A stretch of DNA of 5,310 bases, from contig JAIRLW010000024.1 of NCBI GenBank assembly GCA_031259095.1, positions 1-5,310 of the forward strand. The letters are read 5' to 3'. Source of the DNA: Planctomycetaceae bacterium (GTDB lineage: Bacteria; Planctomycetota; Planctomycetia; Pirellulales; Thermoguttaceae). Numbering within the stretch: position 1 is the stretch's first letter; each line of letters starts with the position of its first letter. Made by a program: the position numbers and the translations under genes. Shown in pieces: positions 1 through 5,118 of this stretch. The notes beneath the pieces were generated by a model. The model did not search any database, was not told the DNA's origin, and saw only the letters and a program-made list of their open reading frames with translations.

Positions 1-15
1 GGTTTATATTTGTTA

Positions 16-34
16 CGTAGGGCGTTGCCCTACG
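16..34. repeat. GC-rich perfect hairpin (8-bp stem, GTT loop)
   Basis: CGTAGGGC at 16-23 and GCCCTACG at 27-34 are exact reverse complements around a GTT loop. The following ACGCTAAT (32-39) recurs as one arm of a hairpin at 1820-1827, which suggests related repeat units. A second hairpin with the same GTT loop follows 12 nt later. This looks like a REP-type palindromic element, but that identity is inferred, because no other genome copy is visible here. Confidence 0.6.
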
Positions 35-46
35 CTAATGCTGATT

Positions 47-65
47 GCCCCGTTGGGGCGTTTTT
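47..65 (+). terminator. Intrinsic-terminator-like hairpin with T-run
   Basis: GCCCC (47-51) pairs with GGGGC (55-59) around a GTT loop. A T46-G60 wobble can extend the stem, and five T residues follow at 61-65. On the plus strand this has the form of a Rho-independent terminator for a gene ending to the left of the window. The stem is short, at five GC pairs. On the opposite strand there is no U-run, so it would not terminate the minus-strand gene to its right. It may instead be part of the same palindromic repeat as 16-34. Confidence 0.45.
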
Positions 66-152
66 AGTGAACATATTTTTAAAACGAAAACCGAAATTTC
101 AAGTGTGAGGAGTATATCAGTGGAATCATTGTAACTACTTCTTTTCTGCATT

Positions 153-215
153 TTCTGCGAAATTTTGCGTATTCTGCGTTCCATTTAAACGCAAAATATG
201 CTGAATAGCGCAAAA
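153..215. repeat. 28-nt imperfect inverted repeat of TTYTGCG units
   Basis: The arm at 153-180 matches the reverse complement of 188-215 at 21 of 28 positions without gaps, around a 7-nt loop (181-187). The left arm is itself made of loosely repeated TTCTGCG, TTTTGCG and TTCTGCG units. Such AT-rich, periodically degenerate repeats fit a dispersed intergenic element. A role as a transcription terminator for the minus-strand gene is possible, but the stem is poor in GC pairs and has several mismatches. Confidence 0.5.
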
Positions 216-291
216 CACACAAAATATGACAGAATATGAAGGAAAAACTACGGAATCGTTAAAAAATAAAATAGTCCACGGATAGATTACG

Positions 292-306
292 TTTTTAGAA
301 GTTCCC
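292..306. repeat. Dispersed motif TTTTTAGA-AG-TTCCC
   Basis: The 15 bases at 292-306 match the inner part of the right inverted repeat at 2105-2119 at 13 of 15 positions; only the two central bases differ (AG against GA). The left inverted repeat at 1741-1755 carries the same sequence in the opposite orientation. This copy lies 14 bp beyond the stop codon of the LemA-GIDE gene. It may be a relic end of the same element family or a conserved end signal. Confidence 0.45.
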
Positions 307-319
307 TGTTACTTTTTTA

Positions 320-1624
320 TTATTCGGCTAGCCGGACATTAATTTCGGCACGTTCAAAATCGGCGGCATTAAATAACGGCGCCGGTCGTAATCCGGCAAC
401 ACTCGCAATCATGTTTTCGGGAAAATGTTCACAACGATTATTGTAAGTTTCGATAATATCGTTGTAATAATTTCTGGCAAGCGCAATTCGTTGTTCGGTT
501 TCGGCGATATTTCGGTGTAGTTTCATGAAAAGTTCATTCGATTTCAATTCAGGATACTGTTCGATCAAGGTCATTAACCGGTTTGAACAACCTTTAGTTT
601 CCGACACATTTTTGTTTTCAATGGCGTTAATACCGGATTGTTGACGTAACAACGCGACGGTTTCCTGAATGTTACGTTCATGTTGTTGCATTCCTTCGAC
701 AACGCTAACAAGTTGCGGAATTAAATCGTAACGCCGTTTGATTTCGACGTTGATGTTTGCGGTTGCTGTTTTAACTCTGTTTTTCAGACTGATCAGCGAA
801 TTGTAAACCATCCAGAGCCAGCCGATTCCCCATACCAAAAGCGTCTGGCAACCGAGACCAAGAGGAATTCCAATCACCGCGTCCATGTTACCGCAATTTT
901 GTACGCTCACCATTCCGGCAACAGTCGGAAGAAGCACGGCTAAAATTCCCAAACACCAGAAATTCCAAAGTCCCCATGAATGGTGTGATTCTTCGGTCGA
1001 GGTTGAAATCATAAAAATCGGAGCCGAAGGATTATACGTAATCTCCGCAGCAACACAATCATTCCGTTCACGCGATTGCCCGACAATATAAATCGGCTGA
1101 TGTAACAAAATTGCTTGTTCGGTAAACAAACGTTTTCCGGTGGAGTCGTCGATGTCGTGTTTCGGGGCTTTGCTGTAGTAAAGCGGAGAATTTTTGGAGC
1201 AAGTTTGGTTGAAAACGTTTTGCGAATGAATTTCCGCCTTGTACGGATTGATTCGCACGACGCCGAGATCGTCTTTCAGGTAAAACAATTGCGACTCACT
1301 ACCCGACGCAACAACAGACCAACCGCTTTCTGTTCGTGTGTGAGTGCGGCTTTTGCCGTCTTTATCGAAACGTGTCTCTGTAACCGTGCGGGACCAATGT
1401 TCCTGCACTTTCCACGAATACCAGACACAACGTTTTTCCGAAAGATAACCAACAAGCGGCGATTCTGATTCCGCCGTTCCTTTCAATTCAACCAGTCCGA
1501 TAAACACGCTAACCGTTTTCGAGGTCGGCAAATCTTCCAGCAACCGCCGCCGTTTCAACGCGGAAATTGATCCCCAAAGCAAGAAAAATGTTACTAAAAC
1601 TATAGCAATAAAAATAAACAACAT
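320..1624 (-). CDS. Membrane protein with GIDE (BAM) and LemA domains
   Basis: This 434-residue protein joins two membrane-associated domains. Residues 2-20 form a transmembrane helix followed by a KRRR cluster (24-27). Residues about 36-205 look like a GIDE/BAM domain, the fold between the two membrane helices of eukaryotic MUL1. Its marks are GLVELKG (43-49), PLVGYLSEKRCVWYSW (56-71) and the segment FYLKDDLGVVRINPYKAEI (114-132). Two further helices lie at about 218-238 and 250-276. A LemA domain follows to the end: YNSL (274-277), VEIKRRYDLIPQLV (293-306), YPELKSNELF (357-366) and FPENMIA (401-407). The positive-inside rule puts GIDE and LemA in the cytoplasm. LemA function is poorly defined, so no reaction is assigned. 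The ATG is preceded by AAGGA only 2 nt away; TTG at codon 2 would be better spaced, but the product is practically the same. The gene stands alone and diverges from the kinase gene. Confidence 0.88.
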   Translation of the reverse strand: MLFIFIAIVLVTFFLLWGSISALKRRRLLEDLPTSKTVSVFIGLVELKGTAESESPLVGYLSEKRCVWYSWKVQEHWSRTVTETRFDKDGKSRTHTRTESGWSVVASGSESQLFYLKDDLGVVRINPYKAEIHSQNVFNQTCSKNSPLYYSKAPKHDIDDSTGKRLFTEQAILLHQPIYIVGQSRERNDCVAAEITYNPSAPIFMISTSTEESHHSWGLWNFWCLGILAVLLPTVAGMVSVQNCGNMDAVIGIPLGLGCQTLLVWGIGWLWMVYNSLISLKNRVKTATANINVEIKRRYDLIPQLVSVVEGMQQHERNIQETVALLRQQSGINAIENKNVSETKGCSNRLMTLIEQYPELKSNELFMKLHRNIAETEQRIALARNYYNDIIETYNNRCEHFPENMIASVAGLRPAPLFNAADFERAEINVRLAE

Positions 1625-1647
1625 CTTCCTTAAACCTTATGTTGTGT

Positions 1648-1668
1648 ACGGAAGGAATTCCATTCCGT
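1648..1668. repeat. Near-palindrome in the LemA-GIDE leader
   Basis: ACGGAA (1648-1653) and TTCCGT (1663-1668) are exact complements, and between them lies the perfect palindrome GGAATTCC (1654-1661). The site sits about 25-45 bp upstream of the LemA-GIDE start and downstream of its predicted promoter, so it would be in the mRNA leader. It could be an operator for a dimeric regulator, a leader hairpin, or another dispersed palindrome; nothing here decides between these. Confidence 0.35.
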
Positions 1669-1690
1669 GTCGGTGACAAGTTGAAAATAT

Positions 1691-1719
1691 ATCCTAACGG
1701 GACAAAGAGTAATTGTCTA
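1691..1719 (-). promoter_or_regulatory. Candidate sigma70-type promoter for the LemA-GIDE gene
   Basis: Read on the minus strand, TAGACA (1719-1714) matches the -35 consensus at five of six bases. A 17-nt spacer follows, then TAGGAT (1696-1691), a four of six match to the -10. Transcription would begin near 1684 and leave a leader of about 60 nt. The promoter lies outside the 1738-2123 repeat unit, between it and the gene. The -10 is weak, and such AT-rich sequence gives chance matches. Confidence 0.33.
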
Positions 1720-1805
1720 GACTTTACACGGTTAAGAAATTGGGAATCTCTAAAAATACCTTTTCCTAGGGTGTGTTACCACTAATTTCGCAAAAGAATA
1801 ACGAT

Positions 1806-1827
1806 ATTAGCGTCCACACACGCTAAT
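1806..1827. repeat. 8-bp hairpin ATTAGCGT / ACGCTAAT
   Basis: ATTAGCGT (1806-1813) pairs exactly with ACGCTAAT (1820-1827) around a 6-nt loop. A pyrimidine-rich CTTTATTTTT tract follows at 1828-1837, so on the plus strand it vaguely resembles a terminator. The arm ACGCTAAT also occurs at 32-39 next to the first hairpin of the window. Confidence 0.45.
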
Positions 1828-1840
1828 CTTTATTTTTACC

Positions 1841-1941
1841 ACGAAAATCATGAATTTTCACGAAAAGATTTTTAGAACAATCGTTTTCGTGAAAATTCGT
1901 GTCTTTCGTAGTTCCAATTCATGATTGAAAATTCATGATTG
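1841..1941. repeat. Inverted and direct repeats around CATGAATTTTCACGAAAA
   Basis: GAATTTTCACGAAAA (1852-1866) has an exact reverse complement at 1884-1898. The overlapping AATCATGAATTTTCA (1846-1860) has an exact reverse complement at 1926-1940. The left arm can therefore pair with either partner but not fully with both. The 12-mer AATTCATGATTG occurs directly repeated at 1916-1927 and 1930-1941, with a 14-bp period. No protein is encoded. The arrangement fits a dispersed intergenic repeat that has partly duplicated itself. Confidence 0.6.
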
Positions 1942-1956
1942 TTTCCTATTTTGGGG

Positions 1957-2028
1957 AGTAGGCAACCTTGCGCCGAAAGGTTGCGTCGGTGATAGCCGAC
2001 GCGATGTTTCGGCGAAACATCGCCTACT
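1957..2028. repeat. Cruciform of four stems joined by GC corners
   Basis: An outer stem AGTAG (1957-1961) / CTACT (2024-2028) encloses three perfect hairpins: AACCTT / AAGGTT (1964-1969, 1977-1982, 7-nt loop), GTCGG / CCGAC (1985-1989, 1996-2000, 6-nt loop) and GATGTTTC / GAAACATC (2003-2010, 2014-2021, GGC loop). A GC dinucleotide sits at each of the four junctions (1962, 1983, 2001, 2022) and can extend either neighbouring stem. CGCCGAAA (1971-1978) is also complementary to TTTCGGCG (2007-2014), allowing an alternative fold between the first and third hairpins. It is not a tRNA, since the arm sizes and loop sequences do not fit. Confidence 0.65.
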
Positions 2029-2036
2029 TCTAAAAA

Positions 2037-2092
2037 ATTCGACTGAAATCGACCAAAATTGATTTTAGTCGAATTGAGTTGATTTCAGTCGA
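2037..2092. repeat. TCGACTGAAATC inverted repeat with two alternative partners
   Basis: TCGACTGAAATC (2039-2050) is exactly complementary to 2081-2092. The slightly longer ATTCGACTGAAATC (2037-2050) also pairs with GATTTTAGTCGAAT (2061-2074), with one G-T wobble and a 10-nt loop. The two partner arms (2060-2072 and 2080-2092) are direct repeats matching at 12 of 13 bases with a 20-bp period. Two mutually exclusive hairpins are therefore possible. A-runs flank the whole unit on both sides. Confidence 0.6.
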
Positions 2093-2163
2093 TCAAAAAA
2101 CAAATTTTTAGAGATTCCCAATTGTTTTTTTACCCGTAAGAAGCGTTAAAGTCTCCCATCTCT

Positions 2164-2191
2164 TTTACAAACCCTAAAATGATGTTATAAT
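2164..2191 (+). promoter_or_regulatory. Candidate sigma70-type promoter for the hybrid kinase
   Basis: TTTACA (2164-2169) matches the -35 consensus at five of six bases. After a 16-nt spacer comes a perfect TATAAT (2186-2191). Transcription would start near 2198, giving a leader of roughly 100 nt that contains the 7-bp tandem repeat. A second TATAAT at 2279-2284 has no good -35 box and would leave only a few bases before the start codon, so I prefer this one. Confidence 0.5.
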
Positions 2192-2213
2192 TATGAAATC
2201 TTTGCAAAGTCCT

Positions 2214-2241
2214 TCGCTATTCGCTATTTGCTATTTGTTAA
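2214..2241. repeat. 7-bp tandem repeat in the kinase leader
   Basis: Four consecutive 7-mers read TCGCTAT, TCGCTAT, TTGCTAT and a degenerate TTGTTAA. They lie between the predicted transcription start (about 2198) and the kinase start codon at 2299. Copy number could vary by slippage and change the leader length without affecting the protein. No coding function is suggested. Confidence 0.6.
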
Positions 2242-2298
2242 AATGTTCAAAACGTGCGAATCGAATTCCTGGTAATTTTATAATTTCACAGCAAAAAA

Positions 2299-5118
2299 AT
2301 GATTCGGAACAGATTTCAGGAAATTGATGATATCTGTATTGATATTCTTTACAAAACAGGTGTTTTGTTGTGGAATTACGCCGTAATTGATCGGGAAATC
2401 ACGTTTTTTGGACGCGAGGGAATCGAAGCGTTTTTTGGAAGTTCCGTTTTCCGGTTCACAATGAGTTGGGACGACTTTCTTGATCTTTCTGTTCATCCTG
2501 AAGATCGTGAAGAGGTGGAACAGGCGTTGGCACGAACACTTCATTCATCCGATGATTTTACGGTTGCGTTTCGGATAAAATATTCCGAAAAAGACGCATG
2601 GGAACGAATCAATGTTTTGGGCAAATTCACTCCGAATGAATCCGCTGCCAAACATCTTTGGGGAACAATGCAAGTGTTGCCGACAACCGCCGATGATCGG
2701 GCTGATAATCGGGCTGATAATCGGGAAAAGTCGGATAACCGGAATGTGTCAAACTCTTTAACCGCAAACGGCGTCGAAACCCATCAAACCAATGACCAAC
2801 AACTAAAAATAATTTTCGACGCGATGCCGCATAGTTATTTTTGTCTGAATACGGACGGGACAATTTTAGATTGTAATACTGCGGCATTGCAATTTTTCGG
2901 TATGAACAGATTGACCGGCGCTTTTCATGATATCAAGGATATTTCACCGGAATTTCAACCTAGCGGTCAGCGTTCAGAGGAATTGATCGCCGAAAAAATC
3001 ACGGACGCACTCCGAGAAGGACAAATTGTTTTTGACTGGATTCACCGAAAATCCGACGGCGAACTAATTCCCGCCAAAATCACGTTACTGCGGCTCAGAC
3101 AAAATGAACATTATATTGTCGCCGGTTGCATTCAAGACCTTCGGGAACTGAGACAGATTCAAGGGGAACGCGATCAGGAACGAGTGCTGTTGCGGAATAT
3201 TCTCAATTCCAGTCCCGTTTGCTTTACCATTATCGACGCCAAAGATTGCGTTATCTTCATAACTCCCTTCACAAAAGATTTTTTAGGAATTAACATCGGC
3301 GACACAATGAACGATTATTTTGTCGATCAAAAAATCGGAGAACGCCTGAAAAAAGAACTGGAACGACATGGAATTATTAACTGGCATCCTGTTACAATGA
3401 AAACGAAAAACGGCATTATTAAGGAAATGCTTGCAAACATGTTTTTCATTGATTATTACAAAACAAAATCAGTAATGACGTGGCTGATTGACGTAACTGA
3501 AATTCGTCAGGCGGAAGCGGAACTTCGGCTGGCGCGTGATACGGCTGAAGCGTCGGTGCGAACCAAGAGTGAATTTCTCGCCAACATGAGTCATGAAATC
3601 CGAACTCCGATGAATGCGATTCTCGGTATGACCAATCTTGCACTGAGAACCGAACTGACTCCCAAACAACGCGAATATATCGAAGCCGCCGAACAATCCT
3701 CACGACTACTACTGCGAATCATTAACGACATTCTCGATTTTTCAAAAATTGAGGCTGGACGAATGATCATGGAGTATCACGAATTTTCGCTCAATGAAGT
3801 TATTGACGATTTGGACGTTTTAGTTGCTGAATCGGCAAACAAAAAGAAATTGGCTCTTTCTTTTGAATTAGCAAACACGTTGCCGATTCGTTTGATGGGT
3901 GATTCTGTACGGTTACGACAAGTTTTGGTCAATCTGGTTGGGAACGCGATCAAATTTACCAATAAAGGTTCGGTGCAGGTTTTGATTGATGTTGTGGAAC
4001 AAGACGCTCTTTCGGCATTGCTTCGTTTTTCGGTTCGGGATTCCGGTATCGGTATTACGCCCGACCAAATGCGGTTGCTGTTCCGACCGTTTTCGCAAGC
4101 CGATACCTCGACCACACGAAAATATGGCGGAACAGGTTTAGGTTTGGCGATTTCCAAAAGTATCGTGAGTATGATGAAAGGCGAAATTGAATGTGAAAGT
4201 CAAACCGGTCAAGGAACAACGTTTACTTTTACCGCCCGATTCGGTTTGCCGCTGGAACTTGATGATTTCTCGGAAATTCGTACCGACGTCCTGTTGTTAG
4301 GCGACCGGCACGATTCGTTGTCGGTTATTCGGAATTATCTGGAACTGCTGAAATGCAAAGTAGTTGCGCAATGTGAAACACAAAATGATTTTAAAACCTT
4401 CCTTGATGCCGACCGAATGGGAGAAGTTGATTTTATCATTTTCGATTTCGATGATCTGGAACACCTCGGATTGCCCATGTACAAGGCTTTTCAAGAAAAA
4501 CATTTCACCAAAATTCCGTTTGTAACTTTTTCAGATCATTCCGCTTTGAATCGGCTTCTGAAAGAGAGGAAAATTTCAGATTCAATTCATCGCATTCAAA
4601 AACCAATTGCGGTCAGTGATCTTTTTGATATTCTGATGCAGGTAACATCAGAAAAGAAAAAAGCAATGATTGAAGCGAAAAAAAAGTCTCACTTTCACGG
4701 AGAAACACGGCATTCCACGACTTCATTCATCTTGCCGGAATCGATTCGCGGCGCCAAAATTCTGTTGGCGGAAGACAACCGGATCAATCAAATGGTTGCA
4801 ACGGAAATGCTTAAAATGGAGGGATTTCAGGTTGATGTTGCCGGCAATGGACGTATTGCGTTGGAGATGCTTCAAAACAATCAATATGATCTTGTGTTGA
4901 TGGATATTCAAATGCCGGAAATGGACGGTTTAGAAGCAACAAAAATTATTCGTTCCGATCCGCGATTTGATCAACTCCCGATTCTGGCAATGACCGCTCA
5001 CGCCATGACGGGAGATCGGGAATTAAGTATTGAAGCCGGCATGAACGACCATATCACCAAACCAATCGATCAAGCGTTACTGTTCAACGCTCTCGTCAAA
5101 TGGATTTGTAGATCGTAA
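2299..5118 (+). CDS. Soluble triple-PAS hybrid histidine kinase with two receivers
   Basis: This 939-residue protein has no membrane segment, so it is probably a cytoplasmic sensor. In order: a PAS_3-like domain (about 15-127, HPEDR 66-70), a polar repeat linker (131-148), PAS 2 (about 165-284), PAS 3 (about 295-403), a signalling helix (about 400-427), HisKA with phospho-accepting His432 in FLANMSHEIRTPMN, and HATPase_c. The latter has N545 and N549 in the N box, DSGIGI (581-586) and GGTGLGLAIS (610-619). Receiver 1 (about 660-782) is degenerate: Asp716, Ser745 and Lys768 align with the active site, but the first acidic residue is Gly668 and the MP-G loop is missing. Receiver 2 (about 817-938) is intact, with Glu825, Asp826, Asp869, Thr899 and Lys921. 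There is no HPt or output domain, so phosphotransfer should go to a separate protein. The start is bounded by an in-frame TAA at 2281; no Shine-Dalgarno is visible before the ATG. Confidence 0.95.
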   Translation: MIRNRFQEIDDICIDILYKTGVLLWNYAVIDREITFFGREGIEAFFGSSVFRFTMSWDDFLDLSVHPEDREEVEQALARTLHSSDDFTVAFRIKYSEKDAWERINVLGKFTPNESAAKHLWGTMQVLPTTADDRADNRADNREKSDNRNVSNSLTANGVETHQTNDQQLKIIFDAMPHSYFCLNTDGTILDCNTAALQFFGMNRLTGAFHDIKDISPEFQPSGQRSEELIAEKITDALREGQIVFDWIHRKSDGELIPAKITLLRLRQNEHYIVAGCIQDLRELRQIQGERDQERVLLRNILNSSPVCFTIIDAKDCVIFITPFTKDFLGINIGDTMNDYFVDQKIGERLKKELERHGIINWHPVTMKTKNGIIKEMLANMFFIDYYKTKSVMTWLIDVTEIRQAEAELRLARDTAEASVRTKSEFLANMSHEIRTPMNAILGMTNLALRTELTPKQREYIEAAEQSSRLLLRIINDILDFSKIEAGRMIMEYHEFSLNEVIDDLDVLVAESANKKKLALSFELANTLPIRLMGDSVRLRQVLVNLVGNAIKFTNKGSVQVLIDVVEQDALSALLRFSVRDSGIGITPDQMRLLFRPFSQADTSTTRKYGGTGLGLAISKSIVSMMKGEIECESQTGQGTTFTFTARFGLPLELDDFSEIRTDVLLLGDRHDSLSVIRNYLELLKCKVVAQCETQNDFKTFLDADRMGEVDFIIFDFDDLEHLGLPMYKAFQEKHFTKIPFVTFSDHSALNRLLKERKISDSIHRIQKPIAVSDLFDILMQVTSEKKKAMIEAKKKSHFHGETRHSTTSFILPESIRGAKILLAEDNRINQMVATEMLKMEGFQVDVAGNGRIALEMLQNNQYDLVLMDIQMPEMDGLEATKIIRSDPRFDQLPILAMTAHAMTGDRELSIEAGMNDHITKPIDQALLFNALVKWICRS
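2689..2742 (+). repeat. In-frame 12-bp tandem repeat in the PAS1-PAS2 linker
   Basis: GCCGATGATCGG (2689-2700) is followed by two identical copies of GCTGATAATCGG (2701-2712, 2713-2724) and, after six bases, by a diverged TCGGATAACCGG (2731-2742). They encode Ala-Asp-Asp/Asn-Arg units, residues 131-148. Because the unit is a multiple of three, copy changes would lengthen or shorten the linker between the first two PAS domains without breaking the frame. The charged, low-complexity sequence is probably disordered. Confidence 0.7.

Larger units (their letters stand above)
66..319. other. Non-coding stretch downstream of the LemA-GIDE gene
   Basis: I see no supportable coding region here. The interval contains an imperfect inverted repeat (153-215) built from variations on TTCTGCG and TTTTGCG, and a copy of the TTTTTAGA-TTCCC motif at 292-306. 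No clear terminator for the minus-strand gene is visible directly after its stop codon. Confidence 0.6.
1738..2123. mobile_element. 386-bp unit bounded by perfect 20-bp inverted repeats (MITE-like)
   Basis: AATTGGGAATCTCTAAAAAT (1738-1757) is the exact reverse complement of 2104-2123. Between the ends there is no transposase or other coding region, only palindromic modules at 1806-1827, 1841-1941, 1957-2028 and 2037-2092. The outermost AATT is self-complementary, so the true ends may be 16-bp repeats starting at GGGAATC with AATT as a 4-bp target duplication; the sequence cannot separate these. The form fits a non-autonomous miniature element mobilised in trans, or a nest of palindromic repeats that landed between two divergent genes. 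It accounts for more than half of the gap; without it the genes would be about 290 bp apart. Confidence 0.55.

Noticed and set aside
885..1468. Open frames on the plus strand (885-1091 and 1115-1468) opposite the LemA-GIDE gene
   Set aside because: They lie wholly antisense to a gene with strong domain motifs, and their translations show no recognisable family or composition.
1841..1941. CRISPR array
   Set aside because: The repeats are few, mixed in orientation and spaced by two bases or by irregular gaps, and there are no unique spacers of constant length.
1957..2028. tRNA-like cloverleaf
   Set aside because: There is a 7-bp outer stem (counting the GC corner) and three arms, but the loops are 7, 6 and 3 nt. 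There is no TTC-type T loop and no credible anticodon arm, and the third arm is too long with too small a loop.
2279..2284. Second TATAAT as the kinase -10 box
   Set aside because: No acceptable -35 lies 16-18 nt upstream, and transcription would begin only about eight bases before the ATG; the pair at 2164-2191 is better.
3446..4157. Minus-strand frames inside the kinase gene (3446-3703, 3777-4157 and others)
   Set aside because: They overlap the HisKA and ATPase coding sequence, whose conserved motifs fix the plus-strand frame, so the antisense frames are shadows.
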